Origin: Trichomonas tenax
Lineage: Eukaryota > Parabasalia > Trichomonadida > Trichomonadidae
Assembly (NCBI GenBank): GCA_023091735.1
Contig: JALKBU010000237.1
Span: 1-57,149, forward strand
DNA: 57,149 bases
Direction of reading: 5' to 3'
The position numbers were made by a program, and so were the translations under genes. The notes beneath the pieces were generated by a model, which made no database searches, was not told the DNA's origin, and saw only the letters and a list, made by a program, of their open reading frames with translations. Positions 29,252 through 38,078 of the stretch are shown here, piece after piece (the first letter of the stretch is position 1; each line of letters starts with the position of its first letter).

Positions 29252-29890
29252 CTAAACACATTTTTTCTTTTTCTTTGGACTTGATCTAAAGAGTCTTGAT
29301 GCATATTTCTTAGATTCAGGAGTTTCATGATAGAACCTCCATGGCTTGCTCAGCCATGGTTCTGGTGCATAATCGATTCCAACTCTCCTTGTTGCGATAT
29401 AATCCCAATTCACACCATCATCCTCCAACCAAATGACATCGGATGTGGTCAAATCGATTCCATGCATAGATTTCTTCAATTCTAATAGTGACCCAACTTT
29501 TCCTGGTCCAAAAGCTGTCTCAATGGCCCTAAATAGAACACCCTCGTGTAGGCTTGGCTCTCCCACCATGACATTAACCATCCAATGGATTCCATAACAT
29601 ATGTATAAATATAAACTTCCTTTTGGCAGCAAATGTTCCTTTGTTTTATCTTCTGTCCACCTTGTTGAACGGTTTGCAAGATCATCTGGCGCTGTGTATG
29701 CTTCAGTTTCAAGAATTCTAAATTTTTTAACTGTTCCGTCATCATACTTTCTGCAGAACAGTTTTCCAATGAGCTTCTGGGCCACATCCACAGGTGTCCC
29801 TTCATAGAAGTCTTTATCTAAGCGAATTGAACCGGAATCCATTAAATTTATGTTTTGACGAATTTGTGTCTTTTCAACACTGCAAATCAT
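29252..29890 (-). CDS. AAG/MPG-type 3-methyladenine DNA glycosylase
   Basis: The protein has 212 residues from the ATG at 29890; the codon two positions earlier is GTG. It removes alkylated purines (3-methyladenine, hypoxanthine) in base excision repair. Visible landmarks: LDKDFYEGTPVDVAQKLIGK, RILETEAYTAPDD containing the catalytic Glu of the ETEAY motif, RNRG region represented by NRSTRW, GSLYLYICYGIHWMVNVMVG (the YVYxxYG nucleotide-flipping strand with its Tyr), LFRAIET, and the closing PWRFY. The C-terminus ends in a lysine run (PKKKKKCV), plausibly a nuclear signal. Intact and of normal length for the family. Confidence 0.92.
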   Translation of the reverse strand: MICSVEKTQIRQNINLMDSGSIRLDKDFYEGTPVDVAQKLIGKLFCRKYDDGTVKKFRILETEAYTAPDDLANRSTRWTEDKTKEHLLPKGSLYLYICYGIHWMVNVMVGEPSLHEGVLFRAIETAFGPGKVGSLLELKKSMHGIDLTTSDVIWLEDDGVNWDYIATRRVGIDYAPEPWLSKPWRFYHETPESKKYASRLFRSSPKKKKKCV

Positions 29891-30106
29891 ATGCACTGCT
29901 TCTTTGTGCTTTTAAATTCATAAATATAGAAGCGATTTTTGATTTTTGAGAAAGTGAAAAAATCATTCCCAAAATTAGACAAATATAACTTCAATATATG
30001 AAGAAGCTCATAAATAATATGCTATCAACTTCTCATTGATGTTCTGCTTATATTTCATTTTCAATATAGAAATATAAGTTCATTTATCTATCAATCCATA
30101 ATATAT

Positions 30107-30868
30107 TTAATGTTTACCTTTACCCTTGCCACCCTTCTTGGCAACCTTTGTCTTTTCAACTTTGCCTGTCTTCTCAGAAGAAGCAGCAGCACCTGCAATG
30201 CTAAACACAGCTAAGCCACCACTAGCACGTGAGAGCTGCTGGTTGAAGTCATCGAACTTACCTGGTGTGATGGTGACTTGGAAATAAGCGTTTTCTGGAC
30301 CATATTCTTCCTTACGAATGCTGCAGAAGCTATAAACTAAGCCAACGCACTGGCCAAGTTTGTTGTTTGGAATAGCAATTTGACCTTCGATGAATGATTC
30401 TTCTAAACGAATAATTGTCTGAAGTTTTGGAATAAGAGCACGAGCATTGTTCTCAGCGGACTTATCTGTATCAAGGTTAAACTTAATTTCCTTGAGAGCG
30501 TTCTCGATACGAACAACTGGATGTGGTGTACGAGCACTTGGATCGATAAAGTTCTCATGAATGAAGTGCACAACCTGACGGTAAAGCTTCTCAACCATTT
30601 CACGCTTTTCTTGTGCTGTTAAAGAGTATTTACCCTTCTTGAGGATCAATTCGAGGAGAGCCTGACCGGAAGCACCAAGCTTTGCAACATCGGCAGCAGC
30701 AGCGACTTCACCCTTTGATGAATTTGACCAGATTGTATCATCGATCAAAGCGTCTTTGAGTGAACATCCTCCTTCGCGATATTTTGTGACCATTCCTGGC
30801 TTGCCGAGAATTTCAACCTGGAAACCATTTGCAGAATACTTAACAAGCTGCACGTTTGTCCCAGACAT
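30107..30868 (-). CDS. SBDS: SBDS ribosome maturation factor
   Basis: The protein has 253 residues. SBDS works with the GTPase EFL1 to release eIF6 from nascent 60S subunits. The three-domain plan is visible: N-terminal FYSH domain (about 1-90) with FQVEILGKPGMVTKYREG and LKDALIDDTIWSNSSKG; helical domain (about 95-165) with GKYSLTAQEKREMVEKLYRQ and RTPHPVVRIENALKEIKFNL; ferredoxin-like domain III (about 165-230). A Lys/Gly-rich tail (AKKGGKGKGKH) ends the protein and resembles RNA-binding tails of some protist SBDS proteins. Initiator-like TCACTTCAC lies 7-15 bases before the ATG. Confidence 0.93.
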   Translation of the reverse strand: MSGTNVQLVKYSANGFQVEILGKPGMVTKYREGGCSLKDALIDDTIWSNSSKGEVAAAADVAKLGASGQALLELILKKGKYSLTAQEKREMVEKLYRQVVHFIHENFIDPSARTPHPVVRIENALKEIKFNLDTDKSAENNARALIPKLQTIIRLEESFIEGQIAIPNNKLGQCVGLVYSFCSIRKEEYGPENAYFQVTITPGKFDDFNQQLSRASGGLAVFSIAGAAASSEKTGKVEKTKVAKKGGKGKGKH

Positions 30869-30874
30869 TGATTT

Positions 30875-30883
30875 GTGAAGTGA
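30875..30883 (-). promoter_or_regulatory. Initiator-like site of SBDS
   Basis: On the minus strand AGTCACTTCACAAATCAATG contains two overlapping TCAC words 10 and 15 bases before the start. It is close to the T. vaginalis initiator TCAYTW. Confidence 0.5.
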
Positions 30884-30990
30884 CTAAATAAACCGTCACT
30901 TTTATTGATGAAAATTTTGCATCCAATTTCTTTTTTTTTCAGCGAAAATAGGATTTTCAGATGATATTAAAGCTATTGGCAACAATTTTT

Positions 30991-31054
30991 ATTTACACAT
31001 CAAAAATCATGTCAAAAAAATCGACGATAAAATTAGAAAATTTGTCATGTAAAA
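30991..31054. promoter_or_regulatory. Three dispersed-motif copies upstream of SBDS
   Basis: ATTTACACATCAAAAA (30991), ATCATGTCAAAAAA (31007) and TTTGTCATGTAAAA (31041), 123-186 bases upstream of the SBDS ATG, in mixed orientation. Confidence 0.5.
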
Positions 31055-31160
31055 CCAGTTAGGCTGCGAAATGTGTGTTTTTTGGAGTGTATACGAGTAA
31101 TACAATATGCAAAGTAGTGCTAGCACTATCACATCAAGCAAATCAATCATTATGATATGA

Positions 31161-31275
31161 AATCAATCTATCTCATTTTTTCATCATTATGATATATATA
31201 TAGTGTGTGCAAGGGTGTGTTCAGCGCAGAAAGATTGGACCCTTGCACACCCTATAGAATCAATCTATCTCATTT
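31161..31275. mobile_element. 58-bp mini inverted-repeat insertion flanked by direct repeats
   Basis: Bases 31199-31216 (tatagtgtgtgcaagggt) are the inverse of 31239-31256 (acccttgcacaccctata) with one mismatch, leaving a 22-base centre. The ends are TA, compatible with a TA-targeting element. The flanks repeat aatcaatctatctcattt at 31161-31178 and 31258-31275. It is non-coding, probably a very short MITE. Confidence 0.6.
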
Positions 31276-31392
31276 GTTCACTATTTTTTCCCAAGTTACC
31301 TTTATCTATCGCTATTGAAATGAAATTGATCGAGATCATTCAATATCTTCAATCAAAGAATGCATATTAAAGTCTGAAATATAAACATTTGA

Positions 31393-31758
31393 CTACATTG
31401 CTTATACTCTCAATTGTTGGGTATAATAAAGAGTCATGAAAAGTGACATGCTTACATGGCAAATGTATTTCATTTTGACATGTAAAATTAGTTAGCTAAT
31501 TAGAATGTGTATTTATAAAGTTTAATTAAACTTGCTATAGCATCTGAAAATCTTGTTAGAAAGTCTATTAAGCTTGTTATAGATCATTTCAAGCTTGCTA
31601 GAGAGTCTATTAAGCTTGTTAGAGAGTATATCAAGCTTAATAGAACACCCTTTGTTAAAATGGCAGACTTTACATATCAAAACATATTTATAACTGCCAT
31701 GTAAACACCTCACTTTTCATGACTCTTTATTATTCCCTACATTGCTTATACTCTCAAT
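31393..31758. mobile_element. MITE-like element with 48-bp terminal inverted repeats and 22-bp flanking direct repeats
   Basis: Left end 31416-31464 (gttgggtataataaagagtc and onward) is the inverse of 31692-31740 with about five mismatches. The flanks carry the same 22-base word (tacattgcttatactctcaa plus a base at each end) at 31393-31414 and 31737-31758. Inside are six copies of a 21-base unit (aagcttgttagagagtctat plus t) with starts at 31528, 31549, 31570, 31591, 31612 and 31633. The ends carry three copies of the dispersed gene-upstream motif (31451, 31473, 31696). No transposase. Confidence 0.75.
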
Positions 31759-32108
31759 ATCAACCTTTATATAAGGATATGCATGAGGATCTCGATATAG
31801 AAAATATATAAAGATATGCCACTAGCATCATTATAAAGGGCAGGCATTTGTATCATAACCATATGAGCATCGAGTTATAAACACATTTCCCGACTATATT
31901 TTCCCGATGATTTTAAAAATTTCTATCAAATTCTTGAACTTTTTATAATGGACATCATACCGAGTTAACATTTTATGCAAGAAAAAGAGTAAGTCAGCAA
32001 TTCAAACACTGAAAAATTTATTCAATACATCTTGCTGATTGAATCAAGATGTCTTATGAAGGATGCCACTTTACAAGTTTCAATAAACAAGAGTGAATAA
32101 GTACTTAG
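31759..32108. other. Intergenic, possible 5' remains of a BspA-like gene
   Basis: AT-rich sequence preceding the BspA relic. Short translated scraps exist but none is clearly a leucine-rich repeat. Confidence 0.35.
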
Positions 32109-32478
32109 CTGATCTCAAACCTAGCTTCAGGCATTAAAACTGTTGAACTTCCAGATGATTTGAAAATCGTTCCAAACAACTGCTTCTATCAATGCTCAAA
32201 GTTGAAGTGTTGGCAAATCCGCATTTATCTTTCTGATTGTGATAATGGAGCCTCAAATATCACTTTTATCATCATTATTCTCGTCATCTACATCACTTAC
32301 AAGCACAAAAAGAACAAAGAAGCGAAGGGCGATAGCGAAGAACAATTGAATGAGTTCAGAAATGAGTGAATTGACAGGAGAGCTTCATGTTGAGAAGGAA
32401 TGAAAAAAGACAATCCACTCTTTATGAGAAGTTCCGTTGATGATGCTTTCGATGATGAATTCAATGAGGATGAATAGT
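32109..32478 (+). pseudogene. C-terminal relic of a BspA-like leucine-rich repeat surface protein
   Basis: One frame reads LISNLASGIKTVELPDDLKI then VPNNCFYQCSKLK, the hallmark TIxLPDxLxxIxxxCFxxCxxL pattern of BspA-type repeats. It continues through a short spacer to a transmembrane helix NITFIIIILVIYITY and a basic stop-transfer tail, ending at 32369. After a frameshift the sequence KKDNPLFMRSSVDDAFDDEF (32402-32477) looks like the normal acidic cytoplasmic end. The many upstream repeats expected of this family are missing. Confidence 0.7.
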
Positions 32479-32592
32479 CTCCAGTTTAATTGATTCGAAT
32501 AAAACATTAAGTTTTATTTTTTTCATGGTAATCGAATTGAATAATTAATATAAAAATATGATGTTTCGTTTTTCGAGTAAAACTATGTTATT

Positions 32593-33312
32593 TTACTTAT
32601 TTGGATACCACACATGATAATTCAGTTTCTTTTTGATTTCTGCTTTAGGTTTATCTTGATTTGGATTCTTTGTATTTTTTTCTTTCTTAGACTCTTCTTT
32701 AGCGTTTTCTTTATCTCCTTCCTTTGGTTTTTTATCCACAGCCTGCTTATTTTTATTTTGTTTCTTATTATTTTGTCTTTTCTCGTTTTTAGCAGGCTTA
32801 TCTTCAGTAGTTGGATTTTCTTCGGCCTTTGGTTTAGTTTCAGGCTTATTTTCTTTAGTTTCGCCATCTTTTTCTGATTTTTCTTCTGATTTCGGCTTTT
32901 CTTCGTTTGGTTCTTCTTTGCTGTCTTTGCTCTGTTTCAATTTCCTTTGTCTTTCACTTAATGTTTGCTCGAGAATAAATTCTTCGGTTTGGAACACGTT
33001 TTGTTCGATGATTGTCAAGGAGTCGAGGGAAATAATGAATTTCTTATCAAGAAAATTCAATTCAAAGACTTGATAGAAAAGTAATTTTTTATCATCCTTT
33101 TTAAACAGTCCTTTGACAGATAAAACGGTCACACTTTGAGAAGCGAACGACTCTGATGATATTATCGAGACTTTGGTGATGTTTTCTTGTCGAACAGACT
33201 CTTGATTAGTGCCAAAGCGGACGACTATTGCATTCTCGTTGTAGAATGCATCCATTTTATAGTTCCTCACGAGGGACCTGTAATATAGCTTGCTGAAGAT
33301 AGTTAAGGACAT
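32593..33312 (-). CDS. NTF2-like domain protein with Lys/Glu-rich tail
   Basis: The protein has 239 residues. Residues about 1-108 fit a shortened NTF2-like fold: FSKLYYRSLVRNYKMDAFYN at the start (like FVxxYYxxLxxxPxxLxxFY), then VSIISS, SVTVLSVKGLF, LLFYQVFELNFLDKKFIISL and the closing LTII. The first domain lacks some of the usual middle strands. From about 115 to 225 the chain is K/E/N/P-rich and disordered, ending KLNYHVWYPNK. In the family, NTF2-like domains at the N-terminus act in nuclear export or G3BP-type granules; the tail could bind RNA. Which of these applies is unknown. Confidence 0.65.
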   Translation of the reverse strand: MSLTIFSKLYYRSLVRNYKMDAFYNENAIVVRFGTNQESVRQENITKVSIISSESFASQSVTVLSVKGLFKKDDKKLLFYQVFELNFLDKKFIISLDSLTIIEQNVFQTEEFILEQTLSERQRKLKQSKDSKEEPNEEKPKSEEKSEKDGETKENKPETKPKAEENPTTEDKPAKNEKRQNNKKQNKNKQAVDKKPKEGDKENAKEESKKEKNTKNPNQDKPKAEIKKKLNYHVWYPNK

Positions 33313-33804
33313 CTTCGAAATGAATTAAACTCATATTGGACCTCTTAAAGCTCCATTTCCAAGTACTCAAATTTTAAGCTTCACTCTTCTACTCTAAAAA
33401 TCCAATCAAAAGACTTTAAAGTATATCTTTATGTATACATACCAACTATACTTTATAACACTGTTATATGCACATCCAGCGAGCACCTGGATAGTGAGAA
33501 CTAAAAATTGATGTTTTTCAAAATTTTCATTTTTACCGAGAAAATATCATTAACTTGCAATTTACTCTCTGTCACATTATAGTATATAGGGCATATAATA
33601 TATATACTAATATTATTGGACTCTGCTTTGTGAATATTAAGTTATAAGGAGCAGAATGTTCAATTTCGAAAAATTAATATCTCGTTCAATATTGAATATA
33701 ATTTCTTGTTACTAATATGGTGAAGAACTACCATGATTTCCTTTATATTTAATAGATAAAAATATTGTGTTATAAAAAAATAACAAAATTTAGTTACAAG
33801 ATCA
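33313..33804. other. Intergenic, no gene seen
   Basis: AT-rich spacer between the NTF2-like gene (-) and the relic starting at 33805; no motif copies or repeats recognised. Confidence 0.45.
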
Positions 33805-34362
33805 ATGTTTGAAAAATTCACAACGGCAAAAAAATTTTCTCCTCAGTCCACTTCTGTCACGTTCTGCACAGATAGGTCCAGAATCACCCTATATGGCTCA
33901 CATATTCCAGAAAAATTTTTATAACAAGATATAAAATCAGCTATACAACCGTGAAAGGCGAAAATTCAACTTGAGTTATCTCAATATATAAGAAGAAGGT
34001 ACAAAAATCCCAGTAGTGGTATTACTAAGGAATACCATAAACATGTTAAGATCATTGTCTCATCACACGATCCTTATTTCAACGAAACTCTCGTCTGACT
34101 TTCCAGGATCACATCAATGCAGAACTTCACTGCAAGAATTACTGATGAACAATTACTCCCGAATTATGTTGTTGCGGGGAATGACTTCATATTCAGCTCT
34201 TATCCATTGTCAAACATTCTGTTCGACAAATCATTTGGATATACAGTTCTTGGGAGAAACTTTCCAGATATAACAAATCAATTCCGCCAAGAATTTAATG
34301 CAAGATACGAAAATGCAAATATCTTCATTAAGTATGTCGATAATATCTATTTTGGTAGATAA
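33805..34362 (+). pseudogene. Gene relic with three in-frame stops and no frameshift
   Basis: One frame runs from ATG 33805 (MFEKFTTAKKFSPQSTSVTF) to the TAA at 34360, about 185 codons, interrupted only by TAA at about 33922, TGA at about 33952 and TGA at about 34105. Segments in between look protein-like: YHKHVKIIVSSHDPYFNETL, ITSMQNFTARITDEQLLPNY, VVAGNDFIFSSYPLSNILFD. The retained phase suggests recent inactivation by substitutions. I do not recognise the family. Confidence 0.55.
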
Positions 34363-34943
34363 TTTTATATTATAAAGTTTCTCTATTCTATGTTTTATTC
34401 CAAATCAATTCATATTTTCATGAATACATTCATTAACTTCAATTTTGAATTGGTGGTAAACAAGGTAAATTTTTTGATGACTCTCGAAATAACAAAAACA
34501 ATTATAAAACAATTTTGGAAAGAGTTAGATATATACAAGTTTGCGATCAATGTTGACAAAGGAAGATATAGTCAAAGGAATATAATGAAATTTAACGTTT
34601 GTTCTTTCCACTATAAAATGATCATCATTATAGCATTCATATATTAGTTAATTTTGCAAATATATTTTGAAAATGATGGCGATACAATATACTGTCATCT
34701 AATCATATTCTTCACTTGCTGTTTCATAATCTATCTATGCAAGCAATTTTACATCATTCTGAAGTGATTCATCATCATAATTAAAGTATCATTGAAAAAG
34801 AAGAATAAAACGTTTTATACGAAGTTAATCAAGTAGCAGATCAGTCCATTTTATTAGATAATGAAATGCAGTTGTTTATTATTAGAATTCGATGCAATAA
34901 TTATAAATGTCAATTTTATTCATTTACATGTCAAAATTAAAAG
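34363..34943. other. Intergenic with one motif copy
   Basis: AT-rich spacer. ATTTACATGTCAAAATT at 34922-34938 ends 17 bases before the TM9SF start, with an initiator-like TCACTTTTCA directly after it (34944-34953). Confidence 0.5.
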
Positions 34944-34953
34944 TCACTTTTCA
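34944..34953 (+). promoter_or_regulatory. Initiator-like site of the TM9SF gene
   Basis: TCACTTTTCA begins 12 bases before the ATG at 34956 and matches the T. vaginalis initiator TCAYTW followed by TCA. Confidence 0.5.
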
Positions 34954-34955
34954 AA

Positions 34956-36653
34956 ATGTGTTTTCTTTTTTGGTTTGTTTGTGAAATTGGAGCCAAAAAA
35001 CTGGCTGTCAACGACACGATTCCTGTTTTCGGCAGCAAAACGTTCCCGCTGCTGAATCCACTCGAATCATACGATTTTGACTATATTCCGTTTTGTCTTG
35101 CACCAGAAACGCACAAATCCAGCAAAATAAAGAGCATTATCGAAATGAACAGAAAACATACTCCAATTTCAATCAAGTATTTGAACTATGTTCGCGGTGA
35201 ATCTCTTTGTTCAATCACAATAACACCTAAAATCCTTCAAAGATTCACTGATTTAGTCGATAGAAAGTTTACTTACGAATTGTATGTTGGGAAATTGCCT
35301 GTTTGGGCGCAAATAGGCCATAAAAACTCGAAAAATAACACAATGATTTACACACATTTCCAATTTATTCTCTCGTATAGAGATGCACATGCTGTTGAGA
35401 TTTCACTCGGAACTGCATCATCTGTTGAACTTCAACCAGGATTATCAATTCAATTTTCTTACAGCGTCGATTGGCTATCAACAAATAAGAAATATCGTCA
35501 AAGATTCGAAAAATACTGCGACTACGATTTCTTTTTATCACCAATTCGCTATTATGGCTTAGTTAATACATTTTTATTATCTGTTCTTGCTGTAATTTCA
35601 ACGATTTACATCCTCACCATGTACGTAAGTAACGATTTTAGAAGAATTGAGCGTGAAGCAGAAATATTAGAATATGAGACAGAATTTACTGCAGAAAAAG
35701 GCTGGAAAGTCGTTTACAATGATGTTTTCCGTCCTCCATCAATGAGATTCGTTCTTTCAAGTCTTATCGGAGGTGGAGCGCAAGTTGGAACAATGATTTG
35801 TACATTTGTTATTGCGAATCTTTTCTTGAGATTGCATTATAAGAGAAATTCAACAATGAATGTTGCATTTTGTGTCTATGCATTGTCAGCACTCACATGC
35901 GGCTATTTCGGAGGCGCTATGTATAAGAAATGGCAAGGAAAACGGTGGATTTTCCAACTCATTTCGTCATCAGCAGTAATTCCAAGTTGTTATTTAGTTT
36001 ACAAGATGACTTTATTCTTCTTTAGTTTATATTGCGGCTCAACGCAGGCTGTACATTTAACACCAGTTGTTGTTGGCTTCTTCTTGTGGATTGTTTTTGC
36101 AATCCCATTGACAATCGTCGGAGGAATTTTCGGCAGACATTATTTCGTTCTTGGTGAATTTAATGCTCGTCTTGGATTGATAAAGAGAGCAATTCCTCCA
36201 ACGCCATTCTATCTTAGGACAATGTTTTTGTCAATAGTTATAGGATTGGTTGGCTGGGCTTCAGTTTGTTATGAAGTTTACTATATATTGCTTTCGATAT
36301 GGAAATACAAACTTTACTTCTCTTGGCTGTTCCTTACAATGACAGTTCCAATGGCTGCTGTCTCTATTGCATGTGCTACAGTCATTGCTATATACTTCAG
36401 ACTCTGCGCAGAGAACTATGAATGGCAGTGGCCTTCTTTCATGGCACCTGCTTTCACAGGTTTCTTCGTTTTCATCGAATGTTTGTATTGCGCTTCAACA
36501 CGCGTAACTCGAGAGAAATTCATCCAATCTGTGTTCCTCGCTTCCTCTTCTATAGCTATTTCAGTCATTGTTGGTACTGCTTGCGGCTTTGTAGGTTTTG
36601 CTGCTTCCGCACTGTTTGTTAGACAAATCTTTAGATCGCTCAAAGTTGATTAA
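34956..36653 (+). CDS. TM9SF/EMP70 nonaspanin
   Basis: The protein has 565 residues. Nonaspanins are nine-span Golgi/endosomal proteins involved in membrane-protein sorting. A signal peptide (MCFLFWFVCEIGA) leads into the lumenal domain with LLNPLESYDFDYIPFCLAP (the family NPxExYxYYxLPFC block) and ending FSYSVDW. The first membrane span is about 203-222. A cytosolic loop with GWKVVYNDVFRPPSMRFVLS (the GWKxVxxDVFRxP block) and GGGAQVG follow, then eight more spans to the C-terminus. Length is slightly below the usual 580-660. The usual C-terminal KxD-type Golgi signal is represented by the ending LKVD. Confidence 0.92.
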   Translation: MCFLFWFVCEIGAKKLAVNDTIPVFGSKTFPLLNPLESYDFDYIPFCLAPETHKSSKIKSIIEMNRKHTPISIKYLNYVRGESLCSITITPKILQRFTDLVDRKFTYELYVGKLPVWAQIGHKNSKNNTMIYTHFQFILSYRDAHAVEISLGTASSVELQPGLSIQFSYSVDWLSTNKKYRQRFEKYCDYDFFLSPIRYYGLVNTFLLSVLAVISTIYILTMYVSNDFRRIEREAEILEYETEFTAEKGWKVVYNDVFRPPSMRFVLSSLIGGGAQVGTMICTFVIANLFLRLHYKRNSTMNVAFCVYALSALTCGYFGGAMYKKWQGKRWIFQLISSSAVIPSCYLVYKMTLFFFSLYCGSTQAVHLTPVVVGFFLWIVFAIPLTIVGGIFGRHYFVLGEFNARLGLIKRAIPPTPFYLRTMFLSIVIGLVGWASVCYEVYYILLSIWKYKLYFSWLFLTMTVPMAAVSIACATVIAIYFRLCAENYEWQWPSFMAPAFTGFFVFIECLYCASTRVTREKFIQSVFLASSSIAISVIVGTACGFVGFAASALFVRQIFRSLKVD

Positions 36654-36992
36654 TTTTTTTGATATATATATATTATTTTGTTAATATTAATATTTGTTTG
36701 TCAATATACTAAAATTACAAATTACTATCCAATCTTGTTATTGAATCAAAAATATTGATTTTGGAAATTACAATGTTCATAAAGGCATTTACGTAGAAAC
36801 TTTTGGTCACAAATATAACATCCAAACTAAACAGAAAGAACTGATTGAATTTGCGTTCAAAACAAAAAAGGCATTTTATATCACAATATGATATTTCACA
36901 TCATTATATATTCATCTTGGAGCGATTTCTACGACGAAAACAAACAATACACTAAACCCAATCAATGCAAAAGAGTAAAAGGCTCAAAATAG
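36654..36992. other. Intergenic, no gene seen
   Basis: AT-rich spacer between TM9SF and a beta-helix relic; may hold unrecognisable upstream remains of the relic. Confidence 0.4.
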
Positions 36993-37775
36993 AGTTATTA
37001 CACCGAATCATGTGAATTGATTCAAATTCAAGATTGTGCTTTTTTTCTTTGTACATTAGGTGCTGTTAGTACAAATGTGTTCAACATAAAATTTATAGTT
37101 TTAAATATAAAAGTCAGTCCATTTATTACTGGTGTTTATTGTTACGTTGAAGTTTCAGAGAGATTGCCATTTCAAAGCGAAATAATTGCATCATCTTTTA
37201 TTTTAACATGCGATGATAGTGATACTGGAGATCATATATTTGGAAAATGGCGAAACAAACATATGGTCAACAAATACATCTTCAGCTAATGTTTATTCAT
37301 GTTGCCTCAGTTATCTTTCTAATTTAAATTCTAATTCCATTGTCAGATGATCAACATATAATGATAATAAACACACGAGCACAGGTTACAATTAATTATT
37401 TCTTTGGTAAATCAAATCAAAATCTCGATATTAATTCGCGCATTTATATAAACAATACAGGAGGTAATGCATTTTTCTATTGCAAATCTTTATTTGTTAA
37501 CATCAAGAACAGCAACATTTTATCAAACAAAGATCATTCGAGATAATTGTTATTTTGATGATTTTAGAAGCACAAACTTTATGGTCATCATCAGAAACTC
37601 ACTTGTTAAAACAACAGAAGGATTCGAGCCTTTTCTTACAATATTTTTCTGCATCGAATATATTCCTCTGTTTGATTTGAGAGGAAACTATTTCATTTAT
37701 AAAAGATTGGAAGAATACGTATCTGCCCTAGTAGATTCGATGCTTCAATCATCCCAAGTAAACCTGTCTATTTAG
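36993..37775 (+). pseudogene. Decayed right-handed beta-helix (Pmp-like) gene
   Basis: Beta-helix style fragments follow each other in shifting frames: SYYTESCELIQIQDCAFFLC then GAVSTN (36993 on), NTSSANVYSCCLSYLSNLNS (about 37280), INSRIYINNTGGNAFFYCKS (about 37430), then DNCYFDDFRSTNFMVIIRNS and DLRGNYFIYK after a further frameshift near 37500. At least three frame changes and several stops. No signal peptide or membrane segment remains. Confidence 0.6.
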
Positions 37776-38078
37776 TTAATGAAGAGCAAGTTTTGATTAT
37801 GTTTTTTCAAATGCATTTTCATATGAACTGAGGCAAAACAAGGTATATCAAAAACGAAACTTAAATAGTTATTTATCTAAAGCACTTTTATTTTTCACCA
37901 TGACAGCATGATCAAAATAGCAAAGTTTTGTTAAAATAAATAAAACAATGAGATGACTGTCAAAAAATAAACACGGATCAAAAATTTGTTAGAAACTATG
38001 CTATATAGAAGCTACATAATGATAGTAAATAAATATTATAAATTTGGATGGATACATGGGAATTTATTATAAAAACAA
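37776..38078. other. Intergenic, no gene seen
   Basis: AT-rich spacer between the beta-helix relic and the 3' end of the Tubby-like gene. Confidence 0.45.

Noticed and set aside
31528..31653. Possible CRISPR-like array
   Set aside because: Units are contiguous with no spacers and the host is eukaryotic.
31522..31713. Minus-strand frame with heptad repeats
   Set aside because: No ATG; produced by the 21-bp tandem units inside the MITE-like element.
33805..34362. Stop-codon readthrough or reassigned code
   Set aside because: Both TAA and TGA occur in frame, whereas all healthy genes here end normally at TAA, TAG or TGA; decay is simpler.
34390..34647. 85-codon frame after the relic
   Set aside because: AT-rich, no domain or signal; might be downstream remains of the relic but cannot be supported.
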